From CAYLHX01 sp964383675 (GTDB taxonomy: Bacteria; Patescibacteriota; Gracilibacteria; UBA1369; LOWO2-01-FULL-3): 10,710 nucleotides of DNA. Below the pieces are notes generated by a model. That model ran no database searches. It was not told the DNA's origin and saw only the letters and a list, made by a program, of their open reading frames with translations. Made by a program: the position numbers and the translations under genes. The stretch's first letter is position 1. Each line of letters begins with the position of its first letter. The DNA lies in the NCBI GenBank assembly GCA_964383675.1, contig CAYLHX010000031.1:1-10710 (forward strand), read 5' to 3'. This document shows positions 1 through 7,894 of the stretch, in pieces.

Positions 1-1277
1 TCGCGGATGACATCCGGATTGTCGGAGATGATCAGATCTGCTCTCATGATACCGATGGCATGCTGAACTTCGCTGTCTTTGCGCACGCCCCAAAGAGCAA
101 CTTTCACGCCTCTTTCATGAAGTTTACGGATTAGATCCTCATTTGCCAAAGCGGCCGGCATAGCCACGTAGTCCACCACGTCCAGAATGTGATGAGTTTT
201 ACCGTTTGCGTCAGTATAGGTGTAGTTTGGTAGCTCGCTGTAGATGTTGACCACTTCGGTAGACTCTTTGTTGGTGCCCTCCAGGTTGGCGCCGTCGATA
301 TGGATTCTGTAGCGATCAACATCTTTAATGGTTTCAGTTCCGGTTAACTTATTTATTCGCTTACAGACACTTTCCACCTCCTTATGACTTACAGCGTTAA
401 GCATCTGACCGGCCCCTTTTAGTTTAACCATTGGGAAATAGGTGAACATCACTGGGCGGTTTGGATCTTTCTCTTTCGCGCTAATCAGCATTTCCGCATC
501 GGCACCAATTATGAAATGACGATCTTTGATAAGTCGGTAATTTTCGGCGCCGCGATTGGCAGCATCGATTTCTGAAATTGCTTGGTCAAGTTTATCTAGC
601 ACCGCCGGTTCCTTTATGTCAAAAAATATGGCCGCGTCCTGATTTTGGTGTTTGGCAAAAACTTCCAAGGCTTGTTTTAAAGTGGGGTGCTTTTTGGCAG
701 GATCATTGGTTTTTATAGCGTCGTGGCATAAATAGACCTCGCCATCACTACCAAGGCGCAAATCTATCTCTAACTGCTTCTCTCCATTCTCCAGTGATCT
801 TTCTATCGACTCAAGGCTGTTTTCGCCTTTGCCACCACTTATGGCGCGATGATCAACCATGAATTCTTCGAGGTTGAAGGGTTTATCCTTTGCTACTCCC
901 TCCGCCGTAGATAGAGCCTTCTCGAAATCTTCCCAGGGGATTGATTTTTCCCCCTTATAAAGTCCAAAGGTGGCTCGCCCCAATACCCAGCTGCCAATAG
1001 TAGTTAAAAAGGCCGATACTGCGTTGTTTTTGCCAAAAATGCCGGTAATAAATTTTCCAACTGGTCCCTGCTCGATGTTTCTTTCAAGCTGTTCGCGGGT
1101 TTCCGCTGTCACACCGCCTTTTATGCTGCCGCTCAATCCGGCCAGCTCATCGCGAAGAACGTGCTCAACTTGTTTCTTGTCCACCGCTTTTCCCGGCCCC
1201 TTTTCCACTGCTCCTTGGGGCGCTGGATTTACCTTATCGTCCCCCATTCCTCCGCTGGCATTACCTTTTTGAAACAT
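1..1277 (-). CDS. Glycerophosphodiester phosphodiesterase family protein, 3' end cut by window edge
   Basis: Reading the minus strand from the ATG at 1277-1275 gives 425 open codons with no stop before the window edge. Seen: the C-terminal two thirds carry the GDPD TIM-barrel signature. His143-Arg144 stands for the usual HRG; Glu152-Asn153 for the PENT motif; Glu170-x-Asp172 are metal ligands; His185-Asp186 is the second catalytic His; PTL is at 198-200 and DIK at 220-222, and a closing ALWGV...ISDNPD segment lies just before the edge. So only a short tail is missing. Family knowledge: GDPDs hydrolyse glycerophosphodiesters to an alcohol and glycerol-3-phosphate, metal-dependently. Odd points: about 140 residues precede the barrel, with a Gly/Lys-rich start, no signal peptide and one mildly hydrophobic stretch (86-107). 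The loop between HD and PTL is only about 11 residues, where classical GDPDs carry a larger insertion. The start lies 2 nt after the CARDB gene stop, so the two are probably co-transcribed. Substrate is unknown. Confidence 0.88.
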   Translation of the reverse strand, partial: MFQKGNASGGMGDDKVNPAPQGAVEKGPGKAVDKKQVEHVLRDELAGLSGSIKGGVTAETREQLERNIEQGPVGKFITGIFGKNNAVSAFLTTIGSWVLGRATFGLYKGEKSIPWEDFEKALSTAEGVAKDKPFNLEEFMVDHRAISGGKGENSLESIERSLENGEKQLEIDLRLGSDGEVYLCHDAIKTNDPAKKHPTLKQALEVFAKHQNQDAAIFFDIKEPAVLDKLDQAISEIDAANRGAENYRLIKDRHFIIGADAEMLISAKEKDPNRPVMFTYFPMVKLKGAGQMLNAVSHKEVESVCKRINKLTGTETIKDVDRYRIHIDGANLEGTNKESTEVVNIYSELPNYTYTDANGKTHHILDVVDYVAMPAALANEDLIRKLHERGVKVALWGVRKDSEVQHAIGIMRADLIISDNPDVIR

Positions 1278-1279
1278 GA

Positions 1280-1786
1280 TTAACAGCTAAATTCTTTAGT
1301 AACTTGATTGTTGTCTTCGTTTGTCTCCTCGATGGAGTCATCGGTGTCGATGGTGAAGTTCACTTCACCATTACAGCCATACTGATAAATACTTCTTGGT
1401 ATGGGGTAAGAGAAGCTGAAGGCGTCACCGGGCAAAATTTCGCTATGCGAATCACTGTTGGCAAATACCTCCTGGCCATCAATTGAGATTGTATATTTAA
1501 AACTTGAATTACCGCCAATCGAGCCCGAACCTACATTTTCTATTGTTGACTCGGCAACAATGTCACCTTCGGGATTTTCGGGCATAACCAGATTAAGGGC
1601 AGCCTTTAAATCAGGTAATTGATTCTCGTCGCTGGCAGCCTCATTGCCAGCTTCATCTGCCGTCTCTTCACCTTGTCCGAAAATTTGACCTTTAAAGAGT
1701 GATTTGTTTTCAACCTGCAGTGCGTAAACTCCAACAACGGTGCTAACAAGCAGAACTGTAAGTAAGGTTTTTGAACGAGATCCCAT
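1280..1786 (-). CDS. Anchored or secreted CARDB-domain protein
   Basis: 168 residues. Seen: a short basic start (R4, K6) followed by a hydrophobic segment at about 8-23, read as a signal peptide or N-terminal anchor without a lipoprotein cysteine. An acidic Glu/Asp/Ala/Asn-rich linker follows at about 38-56. The rest (57-168) is a single CARDB-like beta-sandwich: PDL at 58-60, IENVGSG at 82-88, IDG at 102-104, LPGD at 118-121 and the closing ETNEDNN at 154-160. Two cysteines, C138 and the last residue C168, could form a disulfide outside the cell. CARDB domains are extracellular adhesion-type modules, often found in tandem on large surface proteins; a lone one this short has no known enzymatic role. 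It sits 26 nt after rmuC and 2 nt before the GDPD gene, suggesting one transcript. No Shine-Dalgarno precedes the start. The domain call is firm; the function is unknown. Confidence 0.85.
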   Translation of the reverse strand: MGSRSKTLLTVLLVSTVVGVYALQVENKSLFKGQIFGQGEETADEAGNEAASDENQLPDLKAALNLVMPENPEGDIVAESTIENVGSGSIGGNSSFKYTISIDGQEVFANSDSHSEILPGDAFSFSYPIPRSIYQYGCNGEVNFTIDTDDSIEETNEDNNQVTKEFSC

Positions 1787-1812
1787 ATTGATTGTTTTAA
1801 TTTGATTTCATT

Positions 1813-2922
1813 TTATATTTCGACGCTGGGTTTGTCTATTAAAAGAGGATCGACTTCTCCCCCGATCTCTTTGTCTGTGATTTTGTAGACATCTTTATCG
1901 ATCTTTTTGAACTCTTTGTAAGCGGAGTTGTACATATTTACGGTGGTCCCAAGGCTGTTACCCATTTTTTGCATATAGGCTTCATAGCTTCCAAGGTGTC
2001 TGCCCAGCTCCCCTACTCGTTTTATTATTTCTTTGACGGATTCCTTCATTTGCAGAGCCTTTAACCCTTGGAGCACGGTTTGCAGATAGGCGAAGAATGA
2101 GGTTGGAGAAACAATAATCACTCTCTTCTTAAAGGCGTATTCGATAAGATCATTGGCGTTAATATCCAATGAACCAACCTTATAGATAAGTAGATTGTAG
2201 TAAACACCTTCGGCCGGAATAAACATGAAGGCAAACTCGGTGGTGTCCTCTTCGGTACGGACATATTTGGCTGTTTCGTCGATACGATTTTTAACATCAA
2301 GTTTAAAATCTTTTTCCAACTTTTCGCGGTGCTTTTGGTCTTTCTCCTCCATGATCATATTGTATTTTTCCAGAGAGAACTTGGCGTCGATGGGAATAAT
2401 TTTTTCTTGGAAGAAGATTACGGCATCAACTATTTCATTGTTCTTGAATTTGTACTGCATTTGATATTGAGCGGGCTGCAGGACGTGTCCAAGAAGTGTT
2501 TCCAAAAAGTATTCACCTAAAATTCCACGCTGTTTGGGGTTTTTGAGAATATTTTCCAGGCTTTGCATCTTTTCGGAAAAGTTTAGTACCTGCTTATTGG
2601 TTTCGTCGAGTTTGGTAAGCTTTTCCGTGACTTCCTGAATGAGTTTGGCACTTTGGCCAAACTGTTTTTGTAATGTTTCCGTTGAATATTGCAGACCTTT
2701 GGCGATGCGGTCGTTCATTAGTTCGAGTTTGCTCTGAGTCTCTTTCCTACTGACCTGATCGCTTTCGCGAATCTCTTTGCGCAGGGATTCTATGTACTCG
2801 AAAACCATCTTGTCATTTTCATTGCTTTTGAGCTCTTTCATGCGAAAAAGTACAGCTCCCAGTACGCCCAGAATGGCCACTCCCAAAATTAGTAAGACAA
2901 TTTCCATGTAAGTAATATACAT
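1813..2922 (-). CDS. rmuC: RmuC-family predicted nuclease (DNA recombination protein), membrane-anchored
   Basis: 369 residues from the first ATG. Seen: a hydrophobic N-terminal helix at about 8-26, a long predicted coiled coil at about 28-125, then the RmuC core. The core shows NPKQRGILGE at 128-137, VDAVI at 165-169, IDAKF at 178-182, FIPAEG at 234-239, VSPTSFFAYL at 271-280 and a final helical segment around 305-345. Asp166, Asp179 and Lys181 fit the PD-(D/E)xK nuclease core predicted for the family. RmuC is linked to limiting inversions and rearrangements at short inverted repeats in E. coli; its biochemical activity is poorly defined. The length is a little shorter than E. coli RmuC. The start is uncertain: an ATG five codons further in (2907-2905) begins MEIVLLIL and would fit the nearby TATAAA box better. 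First gene of the leftward run, diverging from infB. Confidence 0.92.
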   Translation of the reverse strand: MYITYMEIVLLILGVAILGVLGAVLFRMKELKSNENDKMVFEYIESLRKEIRESDQVSRKETQSKLELMNDRIAKGLQYSTETLQKQFGQSAKLIQEVTEKLTKLDETNKQVLNFSEKMQSLENILKNPKQRGILGEYFLETLLGHVLQPAQYQMQYKFKNNEIVDAVIFFQEKIIPIDAKFSLEKYNMIMEEKDQKHREKLEKDFKLDVKNRIDETAKYVRTEEDTTEFAFMFIPAEGVYYNLLIYKVGSLDINANDLIEYAFKKRVIIVSPTSFFAYLQTVLQGLKALQMKESVKEIIKRVGELGRHLGSYEAYMQKMGNSLGTTVNMYNSAYKEFKKIDKDVYKITDKEIGGEVDPLLIDKPSVEI

Positions 2923-2924
2923 CT

Positions 2925-2930
2925 TTTATA
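2925..2930 (-). promoter_or_regulatory. Possible -10 box for the rmuC run
   Basis: On the minus strand TATAAA lies 2 nt before the first rmuC ATG (2922) and 17 nt before the second (2907). No good -35 partner is visible. If it is a real -10, transcription would start at or downstream of the first ATG, which would favour the second ATG as the true start. This is a guess from position and sequence only, in an AT-rich gap. Confidence 0.25.
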
Positions 2931-2955
2931 TCTTTACTTTAAGCCTATTTTTCCG

Positions 2956-2983
2956 TAGACTGTCTCTGATTTTGACGTTTAAT
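2956..2983 (+). promoter_or_regulatory. Possible promoter for the infB-led operon
   Basis: TAGACT (2956-2961, four of six matches to TTGACA) and TTTAAT (2978-2983, five of six to TATAAT) are separated by 16 nt in the divergent 70-nt gap. The -10 ends 9 nt before the infB ATG at 2993, so the mRNA would have a leader of only a few nucleotides or none. A TTGACG at 2972-2977 is too close to the ATG to serve as a -35. Weak match. Confidence 0.3.
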
Positions 2984-2992
2984 CATATTCCA

Positions 2993-5113
2993 ATGTCTAC
3001 AAAGCTCAGCGATCTGGCTGAAAAACTGGAGATTCCACTTAAGGAGCTGAAAGAAAAAATTTCAGAGCTGGGTTTCGATGTCGCTCCGCGAGCCCGAGTT
3101 ATTGAAGATGATGTGGCGGAGCTGGTTCTTGAAGAGTTAAGCGGAGATTCCGCAACATCTGAGTCGACTGAATCGGATGAGGAAAATGATGACGTTGCTG
3201 AGATCTATGACGAACTTATTGCCGAGCAGAGAGAAAGAGAGATTATTAAAAGTCAGAGAAAGAAGACCGCCGGTCGCGATGTTAAGGATAAGAAATCTGT
3301 AACTGAAGGACAAGATAATTCTGGGGCCGAGAAGGTGATTGAAATCAGTGATTTTATTACTGTTAAGGAGCTTGCCGAAAAGACCGGTATAAAGATTGCC
3401 AAAATTATCGGTGAGTTGATGAAAAACGGAATTTTGGCAAATATTAACCAGGAAATTGATTTTGAAACCGCCCAGATTATTACTGAGGATTTGGGTATTA
3501 AGTTGACTAGGAAGCGTTCTGCGGCCGGAGCCGAAGAGTTTATGACCGGTGACATTTCCAAGTTGCTTTCGGAAGATGATACCAGCCTCTTGGAAGAGCG
3601 CCCACCGGTAGTTTGTGTAATGGGACATGTTGATCACGGAAAAACCAAGCTTTTAGATGCTATCCGTGAAACCGACGTGGTTTCCAAGGAGTCAGGTGGC
3701 ATTACTCAACATATTGGGGCCTATCAGGTAACTAAAAAGGGTAAATTGATCACTTTCTTGGACACTCCCGGTCATGAGGCTTTTACCTCTATGCGTGCTC
3801 GTGGTGCCAAGGTTACTGACATCGCGATTTTGGTGGTGGCCGCCGATGAGGGTGTGAAGCCGCAAACTATTGAGGCTCTGAATCATGCCAAGGAGGCGGG
3901 AGTGCCTATTATTGTGGCTCTTAATAAGATGGATAAGCCGGATGCAAATCCCGATCGCGTTAAAGGTGAATTAACCGAACATGGTTTACAGCCCGAGGAT
4001 TGGGGTGGGACTACGGTAATGGTTCCGGTTTCAGCCATTAACGGCAGTGGTATTGATGAGCTTTTGGACATGATTCTTTTGACCTCTGATATGGAGGACT
4101 TGAAGGCAAATCCAAACCGCGAGGCCGTGGGTACTGTGATCGAGGCGCATTTGGATCACAGCCTGGGACCGGTAGCTACTGTTCTTGTTAATACCGGCTC
4201 GTTAAAGATTATGAATAATGTTGTGGTCGGTGATACTTATGGCCGTATTAAACTAATGAAGGATCACAATGGTAAAAACGTGCGTGTGGCCGGACCATCG
4301 GTACCGGTTTTGATTGCCGGATTGGACAAAACTCCGAAGAGCGGAGATATCTTGCAGGTGGTCGCGAACGAAAAGGTTGCTAAACAAAAGGCTGAAGAGA
4401 TTTATATGTTGGCAAAGGAAGGTTCCCAGGAGAAGCTCTCCGGAATGAACCAGATTCTTTCCAGCATTAAAAACGATAAGATACTTAAGTTGGTTATTAA
4501 AGCCGACACAAAGGGGTCTCTTGAGGCCATTAAGCAGTCTATAGCTAAGGTCAAGGATGAGGAGGTTGCCGTAAAGGTTATCCATAGCGGAGTTGGTTCG
4601 GTTACAAAATCCGATGTTCTGATGGCTTCCGCCAGTGGAGGACTAGTGGTGGCCTTCCATGCCGATTTTGATTCGCCATATGTTGAAAAGACCGCTGAAC
4701 GTGAGGGTGTTGAGGTGAAAAAATATTCCGTTATCTATGATCTTCTTGAGGATATAAAGAAAATTTTGAGTGGTCTGCTTGAGCCGGAAATTATTGAAGT
4801 AATTTTGGGACGTATGGAAGTGAAGCAGATTTTCTTGACCAAGCGCAATGAGATGATTGTGGGCTGTAAGGTTTTGAGCGGTAAGATTGTGAAAGATGCC
4901 AAATTAAAGGTTTTGCGCGGAAAAACCGCGGAAGACGAGGAAAATGTTGTTGGGCATGGTCAGATTAAATCTTTGAAGAAGGTTGATAAAGACGTTGCTG
5001 AGATCTCCGAAGGAAATGACTGCGGTATTAAGTATGTTGGCGATGTTGATGTGGAAGAGCGGGATATTTTGGTGGCTTATAAGGAGGAGGAGAAGATGCG
5101 GCACATCAGCTAG
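2993..5113 (+). CDS. infB: Translation initiation factor IF-2
   Basis: 706 residues from the ATG at 2993. A TTG seven codons earlier (2972) would also be in frame, but the ATG begins directly with the IF2_N-type helix (MSTKLSDLAEKLEI). IF-2 is the GTPase that places initiator fMet-tRNA on the 30S subunit and promotes 50S joining. Seen, numbered from the ATG: a first IF2_N-like module at about 3-45; a charged linker at about 50-115; a second IF2_N module at about 121-173; then the G domain with GHVDHGKT (211-218), GGITQHIGAY (235-244), DTPGHEAF (257-264), NKMD (311-314) and an SA pair near 347. Domain II and the C-terminal tRNA-binding region follow and look complete. It is a mid-size form, shorter than E. 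coli IF-2. Context is unusual: no nusA, rbfA or truB nearby, and rmlB follows after 18 nt. No Shine-Dalgarno before the start. Ends with TAG. Confidence 0.97.
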   Translation: MSTKLSDLAEKLEIPLKELKEKISELGFDVAPRARVIEDDVAELVLEELSGDSATSESTESDEENDDVAEIYDELIAEQREREIIKSQRKKTAGRDVKDKKSVTEGQDNSGAEKVIEISDFITVKELAEKTGIKIAKIIGELMKNGILANINQEIDFETAQIITEDLGIKLTRKRSAAGAEEFMTGDISKLLSEDDTSLLEERPPVVCVMGHVDHGKTKLLDAIRETDVVSKESGGITQHIGAYQVTKKGKLITFLDTPGHEAFTSMRARGAKVTDIAILVVAADEGVKPQTIEALNHAKEAGVPIIVALNKMDKPDANPDRVKGELTEHGLQPEDWGGTTVMVPVSAINGSGIDELLDMILLTSDMEDLKANPNREAVGTVIEAHLDHSLGPVATVLVNTGSLKIMNNVVVGDTYGRIKLMKDHNGKNVRVAGPSVPVLIAGLDKTPKSGDILQVVANEKVAKQKAEEIYMLAKEGSQEKLSGMNQILSSIKNDKILKLVIKADTKGSLEAIKQSIAKVKDEEVAVKVIHSGVGSVTKSDVLMASASGGLVVAFHADFDSPYVEKTAEREGVEVKKYSVIYDLLEDIKKILSGLLEPEIIEVILGRMEVKQIFLTKRNEMIVGCKVLSGKIVKDAKLKVLRGKTAEDEENVVGHGQIKSLKKVDKDVAEISEGNDCGIKYVGDVDVEERDILVAYKEEEKMRHIS

Positions 5114-5116
5114 TAC

Positions 5117-5122
5117 TATAAT
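5117..5122 (+). promoter_or_regulatory. Consensus -10 box just before rmlB (possible leaderless start)
   Basis: A perfect TATAAT lies 4 nt after the infB stop and ends 9 nt before the rmlB ATG (5132). A polymerase using it would start at about 5129-5132, giving a leaderless or nearly leaderless rmlB transcript. No convincing -35 is present at 16-18 nt spacing inside infB. The match is exact, but the 18-nt gap is AT-rich, so chance is possible. Confidence 0.35.
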
Positions 5123-5131
5123 TTAAACGTT

Positions 5132-6166
5132 ATGAAGGTTTTGATTACAGGTGGTGCCGGTTTTATTGGAACAAACTATGCATATTTGCGCTTTAATCGC
5201 TATCCACAAGACGAGATCTTTGTTTTGGACAAGTTAACTTACGCCGGTAACCTGGATAATTTGAGTTCTCTGCTTGAAGAAGAGCGCTTTCATTTTGTGC
5301 AAGGCGATATTGCCGATAAAAAATTTGTGGATGATCTTTTTGAAAAAGAGAGATTTGATCTGGTTGTTAATTTTGCGGCTGAGTCTCATGTTGATCGCAG
5401 TATTGAGGGGCCAAGCATTTTTGTACTTACCAATGTTGTCGGAACTCAGAATCTGTTGGAAGCCGCCCGTAAATATGAGGTTAAGCGTTTTCATCAGGTT
5501 TCAACCGATGAAGTTTATGGCGATTTGGGTGGTAATTCAAAGGATTTTTTCTTGGAGACCACTCCCCTGCAACCCAATAGTCCTTACGCGGCCTCCAAGG
5601 CGGCTGCCGATCTTTTGGCGCGCAGTTATTTTGAGACTTTTGAACTACCTTTAACGGTTAGTCGTTGCAGTAATAATTATGGTCCTTATCAGTTTCCGGA
5701 AAAGTTGATCCCTTATTTTTTCCGACTTATTTCCGAGGATCAGCGGGTTCCGGTTTACGGGGATGGCCAAAATGTGCGCGACTGGCTTTACGTGACCGAC
5801 CACTGTGAGGCTATTGACTTGATCGTGGAGAAGGCTGAGCTTGGTTCGGTATATAATATCGGCGGCAACTGTGAAAAGACAAATCTGGAAATCACTCAGT
5901 CCTTGTTGGATTTCTTTGGCAAAGATGCGAGCATGATTACTTTTGTCGACGACCGTCTGGCCCATGATCGCCGCTATGCCATTGATGCGACGAAGATCAA
6001 AAATGATCTTGGCTGGGAGCCCTCCGTCACTTTTGAAGAGGGTATCGATAAAACTTTTAATTGGTATAGTGAGAATGAGCAATGGGTAAATAGTCTTGTT
6101 CATAAACTTGAGGAGAGAAAACACAAACAAGTAAGCAAAACTCCGCTTCAGGCCAGTCGAGTTTAA
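5132..6166 (+). CDS. rmlB: dTDP-glucose 4,6-dehydratase
   Basis: 344 residues, normal for the family. It converts dTDP-glucose to dTDP-4-keto-6-deoxyglucose, the second step of dTDP-L-rhamnose synthesis, in the cytoplasm with bound NAD. Seen: extended SDR Rossmann motif GGAGFIG at 7-13, the NAD-ribose aspartate D33 in LDKLTYAGN, FAAESHVDRS at 81-90, and the catalytic trio in STDEVYG (T125, D126, E127). YAASK supplies Tyr152 and Lys156. SRCSNNYGPYQFPEKLIP lies at about 177-194 and RDWLYV at 216-221. The STDEVYG, NNYGPYQFPEKLIP and RDWLYV set separates RmlB from UDP-glucose epimerases. The last 20 or so residues are a basic tail with no visible motif. It starts 18 nt after infB and ends 18 nt before proS, with no Shine-Dalgarno. 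The partner genes rmlD and rmlA lie downstream, with proS in between. Confidence 0.96.
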   Translation: MKVLITGGAGFIGTNYAYLRFNRYPQDEIFVLDKLTYAGNLDNLSSLLEEERFHFVQGDIADKKFVDDLFEKERFDLVVNFAAESHVDRSIEGPSIFVLTNVVGTQNLLEAARKYEVKRFHQVSTDEVYGDLGGNSKDFFLETTPLQPNSPYAASKAAADLLARSYFETFELPLTVSRCSNNYGPYQFPEKLIPYFFRLISEDQRVPVYGDGQNVRDWLYVTDHCEAIDLIVEKAELGSVYNIGGNCEKTNLEITQSLLDFFGKDASMITFVDDRLAHDRRYAIDATKIKNDLGWEPSVTFEEGIDKTFNWYSENEQWVNSLVHKLEERKHKQVSKTPLQASRV

Positions 6167-6184
6167 TATTTTCAAACCAATCCT

Positions 6185-7894
6185 ATGAGATATTCTAAAC
6201 TTTTTGGAAAAACCAGACACAATCCTCCTTGCGATGCCGACAGTAAAAACGCCCAGCTACTAACCCAGGCCGGTTTTGTGGAAAAGCTTGCTGCGGGAAT
6301 TTATAATCTTCTGCCGCTTGGACAGAGGGTTTTTAAAAAGGTTTGTCAGATTATTCGCGAAGAGATGGATAAAGTTGAGGGGCAAGAGATCCTAATGCCT
6401 TCATTGCATCCTATTGAGCTTTGGGAAACTACCGGACGAAATCGCACCATGGACGATATTCTCTATCGCACTACTGCTTCCGGTAATAAGGAATTTGTTT
6501 TTGGGCCCAGTCATGAAGAGACGGTTACCCCTTTGGCGGCCAAGTATATTCAATCTTATAAGGACCTACCTCTAGCGTTGTATCAGATTCAGACCAAGTT
6601 TCGTGATGAGCCTAGGGCCAAGTCCGGTCTACTGCGTGGTCGTGAATTTGGTATGAAGGACATGTACAGTTTTCATACCTCCGAGGAGGATCTGGATGAA
6701 TACTACGAACTGGTGAAAGATGCCTATTTGAAGGTTTTTAATCGCTGCGGCCTAAAGGCTTATGTGATTGAGGCTTCAGGTGGAGCTTTTAGTGATAAGC
6801 ATTCTCATGAGTTTGCCGTTGAGACTTCCGCCGGCGAGGACACGGTGGTCTACTGTGAAAAAAGCGGCTTGGCGCAGAATTTGGAGGTTGCCGTGGGCGA
6901 ACCGCCAGTTGCCGCTGAAATTGACAGTGAAGAGTTGCCGTTGAGCAAGGTGGATGTTGAACGTGGTTTCTCGGTTGAAGAAAATGCCAAAGCTCATAAT
7001 GTGCCCGAATATAAGATTTTGAAAACGGTGGTTTATGAGTTGGAAGAGGGCGGCCTGGTTGGTGTGGTAATTCGCGGCGACCTTAGTGTCAATGAGCTGA
7101 AGTTGCAAAACTATTTCAAGTGTTTACTTAGGCCCGCCAGTCCTGAAGTCTTGAGGCAGGCGGGTTTGGTGCAGGGTTATATTTCTCCGGTAAATATGTC
7201 CGCTGAAGTTGGTATTGAATTTGTAGCGGATCATTCGGTAAAGAGCGTTAAAAATTATGTAACCGGTGCCAATGAGCTCCATAAAGATTATGTTAATGCA
7301 AATATCGGTAGGGATTTTCTAATTAAGGATTTTGCCGATTTTGTGGAGGTTAAATCCGGATTCTTCTGTAAGGAAAGTGGTGAAGAGCTTAAGGAGATGA
7401 GAGCAGTTGAGGCCGGTAATATCTTCAAGCTTGGAACTCGCTACAGTGAGGCTTTTGGTCTGAATTTTACCGATAGTGATGGTCAGCTTAAGCCCGTTAT
7501 AATGGGCTGTTACGGAATTGGGACAACTCGTCTGATTGGTACAATCGTGGAGGCTTCTCATGATGATAAGGGGATTATCTGGCCGCTTAGCGTAGCTCCC
7601 TTTGCCGTGCAGTTGGTTTTGATCGGCAATGATGAGGAAACTGTCTCCAAGGCAGATGAACTTTATCGGCAGTTAGTCGATAAGGGTGTGGAGGTTTTGT
7701 TCGATGATCGTGATGAGCGAGCCGGAGTAAAGTTTAATGATGCAGATTTGATCGGAATACCTTTGCGGATTGTAGTTAGCAAGCGCACACTCGAGGCCGG
7801 TGCGGCCGAATGGAAGGAGCGCAGCTCCGAGGAGGCTAAAAATGTAGAACTTGAGGTACTTGTTGAACAAATTGTTAATTTTGTAAAAGTATGA
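6185..7894 (+). CDS. proS: Prolyl-tRNA synthetase, bacterial type with editing domain
   Basis: 569 residues, the usual length of bacterial-type ProRS. It charges tRNA-Pro with proline. Seen: motif 1 region at about 36-50 with LLPLGQRV; substrate loop GPSHEE at 107-112; motif 2 with FRDE at 139-142 and RGREFGMKDMYSFH at 151-164; then an inserted YbaK-type editing domain at about 225-390. Lys280 (ILKTVVY) is at the position of the lysine important for clearing Ala-tRNA-Pro in E. coli. Class II motif 3 is at 440-451 (GCYGIGTTRLIG), and an anticodon-binding domain covers about 470-569 with DDRDERAGVKF at 507-517. The usual GHIF before motif 3 is GNIF here (411-414). The TGA stop overlaps the rmlD start as ATGA, suggesting translational coupling to a rhamnose gene. 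No Shine-Dalgarno is seen. Confidence 0.97.
   Translation: MRYSKLFGKTRHNPPCDADSKNAQLLTQAGFVEKLAAGIYNLLPLGQRVFKKVCQIIREEMDKVEGQEILMPSLHPIELWETTGRNRTMDDILYRTTASGNKEFVFGPSHEETVTPLAAKYIQSYKDLPLALYQIQTKFRDEPRAKSGLLRGREFGMKDMYSFHTSEEDLDEYYELVKDAYLKVFNRCGLKAYVIEASGGAFSDKHSHEFAVETSAGEDTVVYCEKSGLAQNLEVAVGEPPVAAEIDSEELPLSKVDVERGFSVEENAKAHNVPEYKILKTVVYELEEGGLVGVVIRGDLSVNELKLQNYFKCLLRPASPEVLRQAGLVQGYISPVNMSAEVGIEFVADHSVKSVKNYVTGANELHKDYVNANIGRDFLIKDFADFVEVKSGFFCKESGEELKEMRAVEAGNIFKLGTRYSEAFGLNFTDSDGQLKPVIMGCYGIGTTRLIGTIVEASHDDKGIIWPLSVAPFAVQLVLIGNDEETVSKADELYRQLVDKGVEVLFDDRDERAGVKFNDADLIGIPLRIVVSKRTLEAGAAEWKERSSEEAKNVELEVLVEQIVNFVKV

Noticed and set aside
970..1272. 100-codon plus-strand open frame over the GDPD N-terminal region.
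   Set aside because: It is the reverse of the coupled GDPD gene; the protein is Pro/Ser/Phe-rich without motif, while the minus strand gives a coherent GDPD.
3137..3637. 166-codon minus-strand open frame inside infB.
   Set aside because: It is a shadow of the charged linker and second IF2_N module of IF-2, with no independent signal.
3191..5006. Exact 16-bp direct repeat GACGTTGCTGAGATCT at 3191-3206 and 4991-5006.
   Set aside because: Both copies are in frame within infB and encode DVAEI with the same codons; no wider similarity surrounds them, so chance with codon bias explains it.
5081..5113. A strong Shine-Dalgarno-like AAGGAGGAGG followed by an ATG at 5096.
   Set aside because: The ATG is in the infB frame and would give only a five-residue peptide ending at the infB stop; the purine run simply encodes the Glu/Lys-rich IF-2 C-terminus.
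5651..6220. 189-codon open frame on the minus strand opposite rmlB and proS.
   Set aside because: It lies antisense to two well-matched genes, has no recognisable domain, and its composition is what the reverse of those genes would give.
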